Shown here piece by piece: positions 30,860-37,954 of a DNA stretch of 37,954 nucleotides (position 1 is the first letter of the stretch; each line of letters begins with the position of its first letter). The stretch lies in NCBI GenBank assembly GCA_003218975.1, contig QHPD01000115.1, forward strand, positions 1-37,954. The letters run 5' to 3'. A program made the translations under genes and the position numbers. The notes below the pieces were generated by a model. It ran no database searches, was not told where the DNA came from, and saw only the letters and a program-made list of their open reading frames with translations. This stretch comes from Verrucomicrobiota bacterium (GTDB lineage Bacteria; Verrucomicrobiota; Verrucomicrobiia; Chthoniobacterales; UBA10450).

Positions 30860-31203
30860 TCAGCAGCGCTGCTGACGTACCGCTTCGAATAAGACAATTG
30901 CAACTGCGGTCGCCAAGTTCAGCGAACGAGTCCCGTGCATTGGAACCGTGATGCATGCATCCGGATTCTTCGCCAGCAGAGTTTCAGGCAATCCCTTTGT
31001 TTCTCTCCCGAAAACGAGGAAATCGCCGTCACGAAAATCGACGTCGTAATACGGCCGGGTGGACTTCGTCGTCAGGAAAAAATAACGCCCAGTGGCTCGT
31101 TGTCCGCGCTGTAATTCACGAAAGGAATCCCAGATCCGTACATCAACTTCATCCCAATAATCGTCGGCGGAATCTCCGGCTCGACTAAAACAACATTGAA
31201 CAT
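30860..31203 (-). pseudogene. trmL: Broken trmL (tRNA cytidine(34)-2'-O-methyltransferase) with internal deletion
   Basis: The frame starts MFNVVLVEPEIPP, the start of the TrmL-type SPOUT methyltransferase, then shifts: two extra bases follow, and in the new frame the gene continues DYWDEVDVRIWDSFRELQ, FLTTKSTRPYYDVDFRDGDFLVFGRETKGLP and MHGTRSLNLATAVAIVLFEA, ending RQQRC. About 36 residues, the NTGNI...RRAGL part before DY, are absent, and the length (344 bases) is not a multiple of 3. A full TrmL is about 150 residues, which this totals when the gap is filled. TrmL modifies the wobble base of tRNA-Leu. Deletion or assembly error are both possible. Confidence 0.85.
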
Positions 31204-31238
31204 GCTGCAGCCGTTTTGCTGTGCGACGCGGCCAGCGG

Positions 31239-32234
31239 CTACAATTTCGACGCGACGAGTTTTTCGAGCTTCACCACATCCGCGGCGAACTTGCGAATGC
31301 CCTCGCCCGTTTTCTCGTACGCCATCGCATTATCGTTCAGCAGCCAGCGGAACTTCTTCTCGTCCAGCTCCAGCTTCTCGACCTTCGCCGACTTCGCTTT
31401 TTCGGGATCGAGTTTGCGCTCGAGCGGCTCCTGCGATTCGGAAAGTTCCTTCATCAATTCGGGGCTGATCGTCAGGCAATCACAGCCGGCCAATTCCCGA
31501 ATCTGGCCGATGTTCCGGAAACTCGCGCCCATCACTTCCGTTAGGATACCGAATTTTTTGTAATAGGTGTAGATCTCCGTCACCGATTGCACCCCAGGAT
31601 CTTCCGGACCGGTGTAATCACGCTTCATCTCTTTCTTGTACCAATCGTAAATCCGGCCAACAAAGGGCGAAATGAGCTGCACCTTCGCTTCGGCCGCGCG
31701 CACCGCCTGGGGCAGTGAAAACATCAACGTCAAATTGCAGCGGATCTCTTCCTTTTGCAGTTGCTCGGCGGCATTCAACCCTTCCCAAGTCGATGCGACT
31801 TTGATCAACACCCGTTCGCGTGGGATTTTGCGCTCTTCATATAATTGAACAAGTCGCCGCGCTTTCTTGATCGAACCTTCGACATCGTACGACAATCGCG
31901 CGTCGGTCTCGGTCGAAACGCGTCCCGGCACAATTTCCAGAATGTCGCACCCGAATTGGACAAGCAGATGATCGCAAATGTCTTCGATCTGCTCGTGTCC
32001 GCTCAAACCTGATTTCTTTCGATCCGTCAGAACTTCCTCTAGCAAATGCGTGTATTCAGGTTTTTGTATCGCAGCATAAACCAAACTCGGATTCGTGGTC
32101 GCGTCCTGCGGCTTGAATTGCTTCATCGACTCGAAATCGGCCGTGTCGGCCACGATCTTGGTAAATTTCTTCAGCTGCTCGAGCTGATTCAATTTCGTTT
32201 GAGCTTTCTTCTCTTCAGCAATTGCGGTGCTCAT
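31239..32234 (-). CDS. tal: Transaldolase
   Basis: A 331-residue TalB-type transaldolase of the pentose phosphate pathway, transferring a dihydroxyacetone unit. The N-terminus [40 protein letters not shown] matches TalB; the Schiff-base lysine is in [13 protein letters not shown], and ATTNPS and [33 protein letters not shown] follow. Start at ATG 32234 has a strong ribosome site (GGAGG, 8 bases upstream); the longer frame to 32312 is not needed. The C-terminal end has an extended [27 protein letters not shown] part. A broken trmL lies 36 bases downstream. Confidence 0.96.
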   Translation of the reverse strand: MSTAIAEEKKAQTKLNQLEQLKKFTKIVADTADFESMKQFKPQDATTNPSLVYAAIQKPEYTHLLEEVLTDRKKSGLSGHEQIEDICDHLLVQFGCDILEIVPGRVSTETDARLSYDVEGSIKKARRLVQLYEERKIPRERVLIKVASTWEGLNAAEQLQKEEIRCNLTLMFSLPQAVRAAEAKVQLISPFVGRIYDWYKKEMKRDYTGPEDPGVQSVTEIYTYYKKFGILTEVMGASFRNIGQIRELAGCDCLTISPELMKELSESQEPLERKLDPEKAKSAKVEKLELDEKKFRWLLNDNAMAYEKTGEGIRKFAADVVKLEKLVASKL

Positions 32235-32337
32235 AGTCAATCCTCCGTTTCTGGGTAGAACGTACGCCTGAACGAAAGATCGACAATCGCAAACTGAACG
32301 GCAGCGGCTCATGATCGCCGGGCCCGTGTCACGTTAT

Positions 32338-32356
32338 CGGCGCTCACAGAGCGCCG
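32338..32356. repeat. GTAG-type stem-loop at the aminotransferase 3' end
   Basis: CGGCGCTC-ACA-GAGCGCCG, a perfect 8-base stem, followed by CTACAG. It shares its head and loop with the paired stem-loops at 550-617 and 8352-8416, and lies 8 bases beyond the class-III aminotransferase stop, so it may also act as its terminator. Confidence 0.6.
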
Positions 32357-32363
32357 CTACAGC

Positions 32364-33824
32364 CTACGCCGAAACCACCGGGCGCGTCTCGACTGAGCGA
32401 CGCGAGCCGAGCGCGGCGCGCACGAAATTGTTTCCCAGCTCCCATATCGGGCCCGGGAATTTGCGGCATTCAGTCAACACATCGTCGAGCGCGTTGACGA
32501 ACATGTCCACCTCGCGCTCGCCAATGATCAAGGGTGGCAGGATCCTCATTACGTCCATGGCGTGGCCGGCGACCTGCGTAAGGACCCGATGCTTGCTCAA
32601 CATTTGGCTCACGATCATTTGGGCAAAGAGCACCTTGTCGATCTTGTGCAGAAGTTTCCACGCCATCTTGAGCCTGAATTCCTGCGGCTCCTGAAATTCG
32701 ATTCCGACCATGAGTCCCTTCCCGCGGACTTCTTTGATGAAGGAATGCTTGGCGCGCAGCGCATCGATTTTCTCCATCAGGAGCGCGCCCATTTTCGCCG
32801 CGTTCTCCACCAAATTTTCCTGTTCAATAATTTCCAGCGCAGCCAGTCCACAGGCCATTGCCAGATTGTTGCGCCCGAATGTGGACGAGTGAACGACGCA
32901 CCGGTCCATGCGGGAAAAAGTCTTCTGGTAAATATCGCGCCCGGTGACAATGGCGCCGCACGGCACAAAACCGCCGCTCAACGTCTTTGCGAGCGTGATG
33001 ATGTCCGGCTCCAAATTCCAATGCTGGAAACCGAACATTTTGCCGGTCCGGCCAAGGCCGGTCTGCACTTCGTCTGCAATTAAGAGCGTTCCATATTTGC
33101 GACAGAGTTCCTGGGCGCGAACGAAAAAATCACCTTTCGGTGTCTGGCAGCCTTTGCCCTGAACGGTTTCGATGACAAAGGCCGCGACATCGCGCGAACG
33201 CAATTGTCGATCTAATTCGTCGATATTATCGAGCGGCACGCGCGCATCGAAGCCTTCCATCAAGGGCCCGAAACCTTCCGTGAAACTTTCGCAGCCCATC
33301 AAGGACAACGCGCCGAGACTGAGCCCGTGAAAGGCGCTCGCGAGCGAAACCGCGCGTTTACGTCCCGTCGCAGCACGCGCAAATTTCAGCGCGCCTTCCA
33401 TTGCTTCCGTGCCGGAGTTACAAAAGAACACGGCGTTCAGATGCGGCGGCGTCCGTTTGACGATCGCCTCGGCCAGCAATCCGCTCAGTAGCGAGCAATC
33501 CATCTGCACCATGTTTGGCAGATCGAGATCGAGCACATCGCGGATCGCCTGCTTCACGACAGGATGATTACGCCCAATATTGAAAACGCTGTAGCCGCTC
33601 AGAAAATCCAGATACGGCCGGTTATCCATGTCGTAGAGGTACGCGCCCTCGGCACGGGCATAGACTTTGTCGAACCCGATCACGCGCTGTGCGGACACAA
33701 GCGTGCGGTTCACGTGGCGCTCGTGCAGCTGATAATTCTCGCCCAGTCGCGCAGCGATAATTTCCTTTAAATCCAACGACACTGGGCAATTTTCGGCGAT
33801 TTGCACTCGGAACGCAAATCTCAC
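32364..33824 (-). CDS. Class-III PLP aminotransferase (ornithine/acetylornithine-type)
   Basis: A 486-residue fold-type I class-III aminotransferase. FFCNSGTEAMEGALKFARAATGRKRAVSLASAFHGLSLG, LLIADEVQTGLGRTGKMFGFQHW (Asp of the PLP site), and the PLP lysine in ITLAKTLSGGFVPCGA are all typical. HSSTFGRNNLAMACGLAAL is the next conserved block. It is longer than ArgD or RocD (about 400), because of an N-terminal extension and a C-terminal tail. Hopanoid-linked HpnO proteins are about this size, but no hopanoid genes are near, so I do not name it. GTG start at 33824; a GTG at 33782 is an alternative. Confidence 0.85.
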   Translation of the reverse strand: MRFAFRVQIAENCPVSLDLKEIIAARLGENYQLHERHVNRTLVSAQRVIGFDKVYARAEGAYLYDMDNRPYLDFLSGYSVFNIGRNHPVVKQAIRDVLDLDLPNMVQMDCSLLSGLLAEAIVKRTPPHLNAVFFCNSGTEAMEGALKFARAATGRKRAVSLASAFHGLSLGALSLMGCESFTEGFGPLMEGFDARVPLDNIDELDRQLRSRDVAAFVIETVQGKGCQTPKGDFFVRAQELCRKYGTLLIADEVQTGLGRTGKMFGFQHWNLEPDIITLAKTLSGGFVPCGAIVTGRDIYQKTFSRMDRCVVHSSTFGRNNLAMACGLAALEIIEQENLVENAAKMGALLMEKIDALRAKHSFIKEVRGKGLMVGIEFQEPQEFRLKMAWKLLHKIDKVLFAQMIVSQMLSKHRVLTQVAGHAMDVMRILPPLIIGEREVDMFVNALDDVLTECRKFPGPIWELGNNFVRAALGSRRSVETRPVVSA

Positions 33825-33875
33825 TGGCAGCGCGCTGCGCGTAACCCCGGCATCGCAAAGCCATGTTCCCCCTCC

Positions 33876-33895
33876 CCGCAGGAGATGTCCTGCGG
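33876..33895 (-). terminator. Hairpin after secreted paralogue A
   Basis: CCGCAGGA-GATG-TCCTGCGG, a perfect 8-base stem, 27 bases past the stop at 33923. No T-run follows, so terminator strength is uncertain. Confidence 0.45.
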
Positions 33896-33922
33896 CTTCA
33901 AAGCTAGGCGGGCTAGCTCTGC

Positions 33923-34303
33923 TTATTCTCTCTCAACCACGGTAACCCGTGCGACTCTGCCTTTGCGATCAAAACCCAGACTCACGCGAGTACCCGGTCG
34001 GATCAGGTGCGGGTCGATCGCTCTGCCGTCTTTGTCGACATAGCGAACCTTTTTAGCAAGCATGTACGACACCGGCTTGGTGTCGGGCGAAGACTGCACA
34101 ACGATCGGCGAGGGGGCCTCAATGGGCTTTACGCCGGCGTTAAACGCGGTTACCGTACCGATTTTAACAGCGCCGGTGGTCATCTGCGTGGGTGCTTTCT
34201 GCGTCTGACCAGTATGTGAAACACCCGATGTCTTTGCTACGGGTTGTGCCAACGTGAAAGGCGCAATTATCGCGCAAATCAGAGCAACAGCTGTTCGTCT
34301 CAT
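33923..34303 (-). CDS. Small secreted protein, paralogue A
   Basis: A 126-residue secreted protein. Signal peptide MRRTAVALICAIIAPFTLAQ; then a Thr/Lys-rich region; the C-terminal part VSYMLAKKVRYVDKDGRAIDPHLIRPGTRVSLGFDRKGRVARVTVVE resembles the other two small paralogues downstream in layout (YxL...VxxxGxxIxxxxxRPGxRV...V.RV.V). A ribosome site AAGGAAC lies just before the ATG. Function is not known; all three are probably envelope or extracytoplasmic. Confidence 0.8.
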   Translation of the reverse strand: MRRTAVALICAIIAPFTLAQPVAKTSGVSHTGQTQKAPTQMTTGAVKIGTVTAFNAGVKPIEAPSPIVVQSSPDTKPVSYMLAKKVRYVDKDGRAIDPHLIRPGTRVSLGFDRKGRVARVTVVERE

Positions 34304-34381
34304 AAGTTCCTTTCCCTCAATTGACTTTCCGTAAGTTGTTTCGCGACGCGCACTTGTTTCGGATGCCTCCGATAGCCTGCT

Positions 34382-34422
34382 GCAAAAAGCCGCAGCCCTT
34401 CACAGGAACGCTGCGACTTTGC
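34382..34422 (-). terminator. Terminator after secreted paralogue B
   Basis: GCAAAAAGCCGCAGC and GCTGCGACTTTGC form a long stem, with a G-U pair, 21 bases past the stop of the gene at 34444. The same sequence type follows paralogue C. Confidence 0.6.
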
Positions 34423-34443
34423 GCTTGCGAACTGCTTTTTCGC

Positions 34444-34788
34444 CTAATCCCCAACCACTATTCGCTCAACCATGCGATTCTCGCCGGTGCCCGTGTAATA
34501 AACCCGGACACGTTGACCCGGCGTGAGCGCCGCTGTGACCGCGTTACCGGCGGTATTCTCGATTCGCGCGGACGCGCCGAGCGCGAAACTGACCGGCCCT
34601 TGGGTACTATTGACCACAATCGTCTTGCCAGGCTGATATGTTGTTACAACACCGGCAGTATAAGTCGTGGCCGTTTCTTTGGCCGCTGGTTGTGTCGGGG
34701 CCTTTTGCTCGACCTTCTTAGTCCCTGTTTGTGCGAACGCCAATGGCGCGATCATCGCGCAAACAAGGATGATAGTTATTCGTCTCAT
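34444..34788 (-). CDS. Small secreted protein, paralogue B
   Basis: A 114-residue secreted protein: signal peptide MRRITIILVCAMIAPLAFAQ, a Thr/Lys/Ala-rich linker, then TTYTAGVVTTYQPGKTIVVNSTQG, PVSFALGASARIENTAGNAVTAALTPGQRVRVYYTGTGENRMVERIV. The start is at ATG 34788 by alignment with paralogue A (AGGGAACTCCATGAGACG against AAAGGAACTTATGAGACG), not at the earlier ATG 34803. The C-terminal half is nearly the same as paralogue C. Function unknown. Confidence 0.85.
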   Translation of the reverse strand: MRRITIILVCAMIAPLAFAQTGTKKVEQKAPTQPAAKETATTYTAGVVTTYQPGKTIVVNSTQGPVSFALGASARIENTAGNAVTAALTPGQRVRVYYTGTGENRMVERIVVGD

Positions 34789-34944
34789 GGAGTTCCCTTT
34801 CATTAATTGACCTTACGTAGCTGTTTCGCGGCGGGCGCTCCTTTCGGATGCCTCGCGGCCAGACAGCACGCTGCTCGGTCTGAACCGCAATTGGCAAGAA
34901 CGACACGATGTGGTCAAACATCGCGGCGCGATGCGCCTTGCCAG

Positions 34945-34980
34945 CAAAAGTCGCAGGTTTTACAAACCCTGCGACTTTGC
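34945..34980 (-). terminator. Terminator after secreted paralogue C
   Basis: GCAAAAGTCGCAGGTTT pairs with AAACCCTGCGACTTTGC, a long stem 21 bases past the stop at 35002. The sequence is the same kind as after paralogue B, showing the gene and its terminator duplicated together. Confidence 0.7.
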
Positions 34981-35001
34981 CTTTGAGAACTAATTTTTCG
35001 C

Positions 35002-35349
35002 TTATTCCTCAACGATCACTCGCTCGACCACACGACTCTCAGTTGGGCCCGTGTAATAAACGCGTACCTTTTGACCAGCTCGTAGCGGGGCTGTCACTAC
35101 TTTGCCGGTGGCGTCAACGATACGTGCAGCTGTACCTAGAGCGAAACTGACCGGTCCTTGATCGCTCTTGACCACAACGGTCTTGCCGGGCGTATAGGTA
35201 GTTACCGTGCCAGCGGTATAAGTTGTGGTTGTAGTTTCTGTTGTCGTTGTTGGCTGTGTTGTTGTTTGCTCGGTCGTTGTCGTGCTGGTTTGCGCAAAAG
35301 CTAAGGGCGAAACGAGCGCGCACACGAGAGCAACGATTACTTTCTTCAC
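35002..35349 (-). CDS. Small secreted protein, paralogue C
   Basis: A 115-residue secreted protein: signal peptide MKKVIVALVCALVSPLAFAQ, a Thr-rich linker (STTTTEQTTTQPTTTTETT), then TYTAGTVTTYTPGKTVVVKSDQGPVSFALGTAARIVDATGKVVTAPLRAGQKVRVYYTGPTESRVVERVIVE. Closely related to paralogue B. It is divergent from purL. The Thr-rich linker has low codon and residue complexity, and no function is known. Confidence 0.85.
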   Translation of the reverse strand: MKKVIVALVCALVSPLAFAQTSTTTTEQTTTQPTTTTETTTTTYTAGTVTTYTPGKTVVVKSDQGPVSFALGTAARIVDATGKVVTAPLRAGQKVRVYYTGPTESRVVERVIVEE

Positions 35350-35546
35350 TCTGATACCTCCTGTTTTGTGGTTATTGCTTTTTCCCCAAGGTTCGTGACT
35401 CAGGGGTTCAACGGACGGCTTCCCAAGGGATTTACCCGTTCGTTCAAGGGTTGGACTGTGTCCGCAACGCCGCTATTCAAACCGATTTAAAAGGGCGTTA
35501 TTTGTGTGATTGAGCGCGCACCCGGATTCGTTAACGTGACAAGGCG

Positions 35547-37880
35547 ATGAGCCGCCAAATGCCGACTGCCGATCCCGTCGTTACACCTGAACTCGTCAAG
35601 CAGCACGGTCTCACTTCAGAAGAATTCGAGCGGATCAAGAAAATCCTCGGTCGCGAACCGAACTTTACCGAGCTCGGAATTTTTTCGGTCATGTGGAGCG
35701 AACACTGCTCGTACAAGAATTCGAGGAAAGAACTGAAGAAATTTCCCATCGCTGCGCCAAACATTCTGGTGAAAGCCGGCGAAGAAAACGCCGGCGTAGT
35801 GGACATTGGCGATGGTTGGGCAATCGCGTTCAAGATGGAGAGCCACAATCATCCGAGCGCGATTGAACCATTCCAAGGCGCCGCCACCGGAGTCGGCGGA
35901 ATCATTCGCGACATTTTCACCATGGGCGCCCGCCCGGAATTTTGCCTCAACTCGCTGCGGTTCGGACCAATAACAGCCGAAAATCCGAAGTCCGAAATTC
36001 GAAATCTGAAATTGGCGGAGAACCGCCGATTATTCACCGGCGTCGTCTCCGGAATCGCGCACTACGGAAACTGCGTCGGCATCCCCACAATCGGTGGCGA
36101 GATTTATTTCGATGAAAGTTTCGAGGGCAACCCCCTGGTAAATGTCTTTTGCCTCGGCGTCCTGCGTCGCGAGCAGCTCGCGCGCGCCACTGCAAAAGGC
36201 GTCGGCAATCCCGTCTTTTACGTCGGCTCCGAAACAGGTCGCGACGGCCTTGCTGGCGCCGCGTTTGCGTCGCGTGAATTGACCGAACAATCGCGTGAAG
36301 ATCGTCCGGCCGTGCAAGTGGGAGATCCATTCAAGGAAAAACTTTTGCTCGAAGCGTGTCTGGACCTTCTCGCGCACGATGCTATCGCCGGAATTCAAGA
36401 CATGGGCGCGGCCGGCTTGGCGTGTTCAACTTGCGAAACGGCCAGTCGGGCCGGAAGCGGAATTGAAATTGATCTGGCGAAAGTGCCGAAACGCGAGCCC
36501 GGGATGACGCCGTATGAAATTCTGTTGAGCGAATCGCAGGAGCGAATGCTCATCATCGCGAAGCGCGGAAAAGAGAATCTGGTCCGCGAAATTTTCGCGA
36601 AATGGGATGTCCCATGCGCAGAGATTGGGCGCGTAACTGACGACGGTATGATGCGCGTGCGAAACAACGACGCGATTGCCGCGGAAATTCCGGCAAAACC
36701 CTTAGCCGAAGAAGCGCCGCTATATTCCCGCGAAGCCACGCCCGTAGCGGCGGCGGTCTCTGACCGGCGAATCGCGGATCTGCCCAAGATCGACAATCGT
36801 CGAGCGCTTCGCCAATTGCTGCTTGATCCGACGATCGCGTCAAAGAACTGGGTCTATCGTCAGTACGATCACACTGTGCGAACCGGCACACTCGTCAAAC
36901 CGGGATCGGATGCTGCCGTGTTCTTCGTTCGCTATGCGAATAAAATCCTGGCCGCGACCACCGATTGCAATTCATTCTACTGCGCGCTTGATCCGCGCGT
37001 GGGCGGGAAGATCGCTGTCGCCGAAGCCGCGCGCAATCTCACCTGCTCGGGCGCATACCCGCTGGCCGTTACGGATTGCCTGAATTTCGGCAACCCCTAC
37101 AAACCGGAGAACTTCTGGCAATTGCGCGAAGCTGTTGAAGGGATCGCGGAAGCCTGCCGCGCATTTGGCACGCCGGTCACTGGCGGAAACGTTTCTTTAT
37201 ACAACGAAAGCCCGGCCGGCGTTGTCGATCCAACGCCGACCATCGCCATGGTCGGATTGATCGATGACGAAAAGCACATCACCACGCAGTGGTTCAAAGA
37301 GCCCGGCGACTTGATTATTCTCGTCGGCCGTGGCATTGGCTTCCAACCGACGTCTGATCGGCGGGATGCCGATGCCACGTTACTTGGGGGCTCGCAGTTT
37401 CTGAGAGTCTGCCACGGCCTGAAAATTGCCCCAGCGCCACATGTCGATCTTGTGCATGAAATCAAAGTACAAAACGCTGTTCGAGATCTGATCCGCGAGG
37501 GCCTCGTGAAAAGCGCGCACGATTGTTCCGAAGGGGGGCTTGCCGTAGCCGTGGCCGAATGTTGCTTCAATCCGGAAAAGCTTTTGGGCGCAGAGATCAA
37601 CCTGAAAGCGGCCGACACGCCTGCCACTACAGTGCTGTTCGACGAATCGCAGTCGCGCATCGTCATTTCCGTCGCGCGTGCCGACTTGGAAAAAACGGAA
37701 TCGATCTTGCGTGAGCACGGCGTTTTGTTTCAGGAATTAGGTGAAGTAGGGGGCGACACGCTTTCTATCCGCGTAAACGAGGAAACTTTTCGTTGGCAGG
37801 TTGCCGATCTTTACGATGACTGGTGCAATGCGATTCGCCGCACTGTTGAAGACGAAACGGAAAGAATTCCGAGCTTGTGA
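35547..37880 (+). CDS. purL: Phosphoribosylformylglycinamidine synthase, PurL subunit
   Basis: A 777-residue PurL (small type), the synthetase subunit of FGAM synthase in purine synthesis. ELGIFSVMWSEHCSYKNSRKELK is the family N-terminal motif, with MESHNHPSAIEPFQGAATGVGGIIRDIFTMGARP and YGNCVGIPTIGGEIYFDESFEGNPLVN, QDMGAAGLACSTCETASRAGSG, and ESQERMLIIAKR. The second half has NPYKPENFWQLREAVEGIAEACRAFGTPVTGGNVSLYNE and KSAHDCSEGGLAVAVAECC. PurS and PurQ should be separate. Residues ~145-157 (ENPKSEIRNLKLAEN) look like a dispersed repeat inserted in frame. A ribosome site AAGG lies 5 bases before the ATG. Confidence 0.97.
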   Translation: MSRQMPTADPVVTPELVKQHGLTSEEFERIKKILGREPNFTELGIFSVMWSEHCSYKNSRKELKKFPIAAPNILVKAGEENAGVVDIGDGWAIAFKMESHNHPSAIEPFQGAATGVGGIIRDIFTMGARPEFCLNSLRFGPITAENPKSEIRNLKLAENRRLFTGVVSGIAHYGNCVGIPTIGGEIYFDESFEGNPLVNVFCLGVLRREQLARATAKGVGNPVFYVGSETGRDGLAGAAFASRELTEQSREDRPAVQVGDPFKEKLLLEACLDLLAHDAIAGIQDMGAAGLACSTCETASRAGSGIEIDLAKVPKREPGMTPYEILLSESQERMLIIAKRGKENLVREIFAKWDVPCAEIGRVTDDGMMRVRNNDAIAAEIPAKPLAEEAPLYSREATPVAAAVSDRRIADLPKIDNRRALRQLLLDPTIASKNWVYRQYDHTVRTGTLVKPGSDAAVFFVRYANKILAATTDCNSFYCALDPRVGGKIAVAEAARNLTCSGAYPLAVTDCLNFGNPYKPENFWQLREAVEGIAEACRAFGTPVTGGNVSLYNESPAGVVDPTPTIAMVGLIDDEKHITTQWFKEPGDLIILVGRGIGFQPTSDRRDADATLLGGSQFLRVCHGLKIAPAPHVDLVHEIKVQNAVRDLIREGLVKSAHDCSEGGLAVAVAECCFNPEKLLGAEINLKAADTPATTVLFDESQSRIVISVARADLEKTESILREHGVLFQELGEVGGDTLSIRVNEETFRWQVADLYDDWCNAIRRTVEDETERIPSL
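35977..36013. repeat. In-frame dispersed repeat within purL
   Basis: AATCCGAAGTCCGAAATTCG and the following AAATCTGAAAT is a short-period sequence that I recall as a frequent intergenic repeat in related phyla (NPKSEIRNxK in translation). It lies in a loop of PurL between LRFGPITA and NRRLFTGVVSG. Confidence 0.65.
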
Positions 37881-37954
37881 AGATTGCTCCGGAACGCGAG
37901 ATTGAATCGCAGCACAATTTGATGGATTATCTTTTGTGATTCCTCCCCCAGACG
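37881..37954. other. Window end after purL
   Basis: No supported feature. A GTG-started reading frame overlapping the purL stop codes only about 20 residues and is not convincing. Confidence 0.5.

Overview
The window looks like a chromosomal segment of a verrucomicrobial bacterium, probably a soil-type Chthoniobacterales/Spartobacteria relative (inference). The main reason is a minus-strand gene block at 5636-13280 that matches, in order and content, the Amuc_1102-1101-1100-1099-1098 type IV pilus locus of Akkermansia muciniphila. Other reasons are the dense families of short dispersed repeats (units such as ACCGCGGATTACACGGAT and stem-loops of the GTAG...CTGTG type) and the housekeeping genes present. 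No rRNA, tRNA or CRISPR array was recognised.

Layout. (1) 1-5640 is a repeat-rich accessory zone. It holds a mazEF-type toxin-antitoxin pair, a lone prepilin-like gene, a GxxExxY-family gene sitting between two oppositely oriented repeat arrays, a small SH3-like secreted protein, and a hicAB pair. Most of the non-coding sequence here is repeats, several with palindromes nested inside them. (2) 5636-14011 is the pilus block: secretin, two assembly proteins, a PilM-PilN fusion, an Amuc_1102-like protein, and two small upstream ORFs. Repeats have invaded it. One 143 bp element carries the start of a GxxExxY gene, a stem-loop pair lies inside the secretin leader, and the end of the Amuc_1099-like gene is duplicated. 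(3) 14155-27461 is mostly conserved cellular genes: UDP-glucuronate decarboxylase, TrpS, a frame-disrupted hotdog thioesterase, a DUF167 protein, an MlaE-MlaF-MlaD lipid transporter, a lipoprotein, a Xer-type recombinase, McsA-McsB-ClpC, a branched-chain aminotransferase and a LolD-like ATPase. (4) 27604-35349 contains three tandem peptidoglycan-binding-domain paralogues, a trmL pseudogene with an internal deletion, transaldolase, a class-III aminotransferase, and three tandem small secreted paralogues. (5) 35547-37880 is purL, with a dispersed repeat apparently inserted in frame.

How it works together. The pilus genes would make the inner-membrane platform (PilMN, PilO-like), the periplasmic connector and the outer-membrane secretin. 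McsA-McsB-ClpC would form an arginine-phosphorylation and protein-unfolding system. The Mla genes point to a Gram-negative outer membrane. The most interesting signal is a putative repeat-borne element. A GxxExxY protein (PD-(D/E)XK-like) is bracketed by inverted arrays of one repeat. A second, internally deleted copy at 9693-9835 keeps the same ends and the first seven codons of the same protein, mostly with synonymous differences. This resembles an autonomous element and a MITE-like derivative, although mobility itself is inferred.
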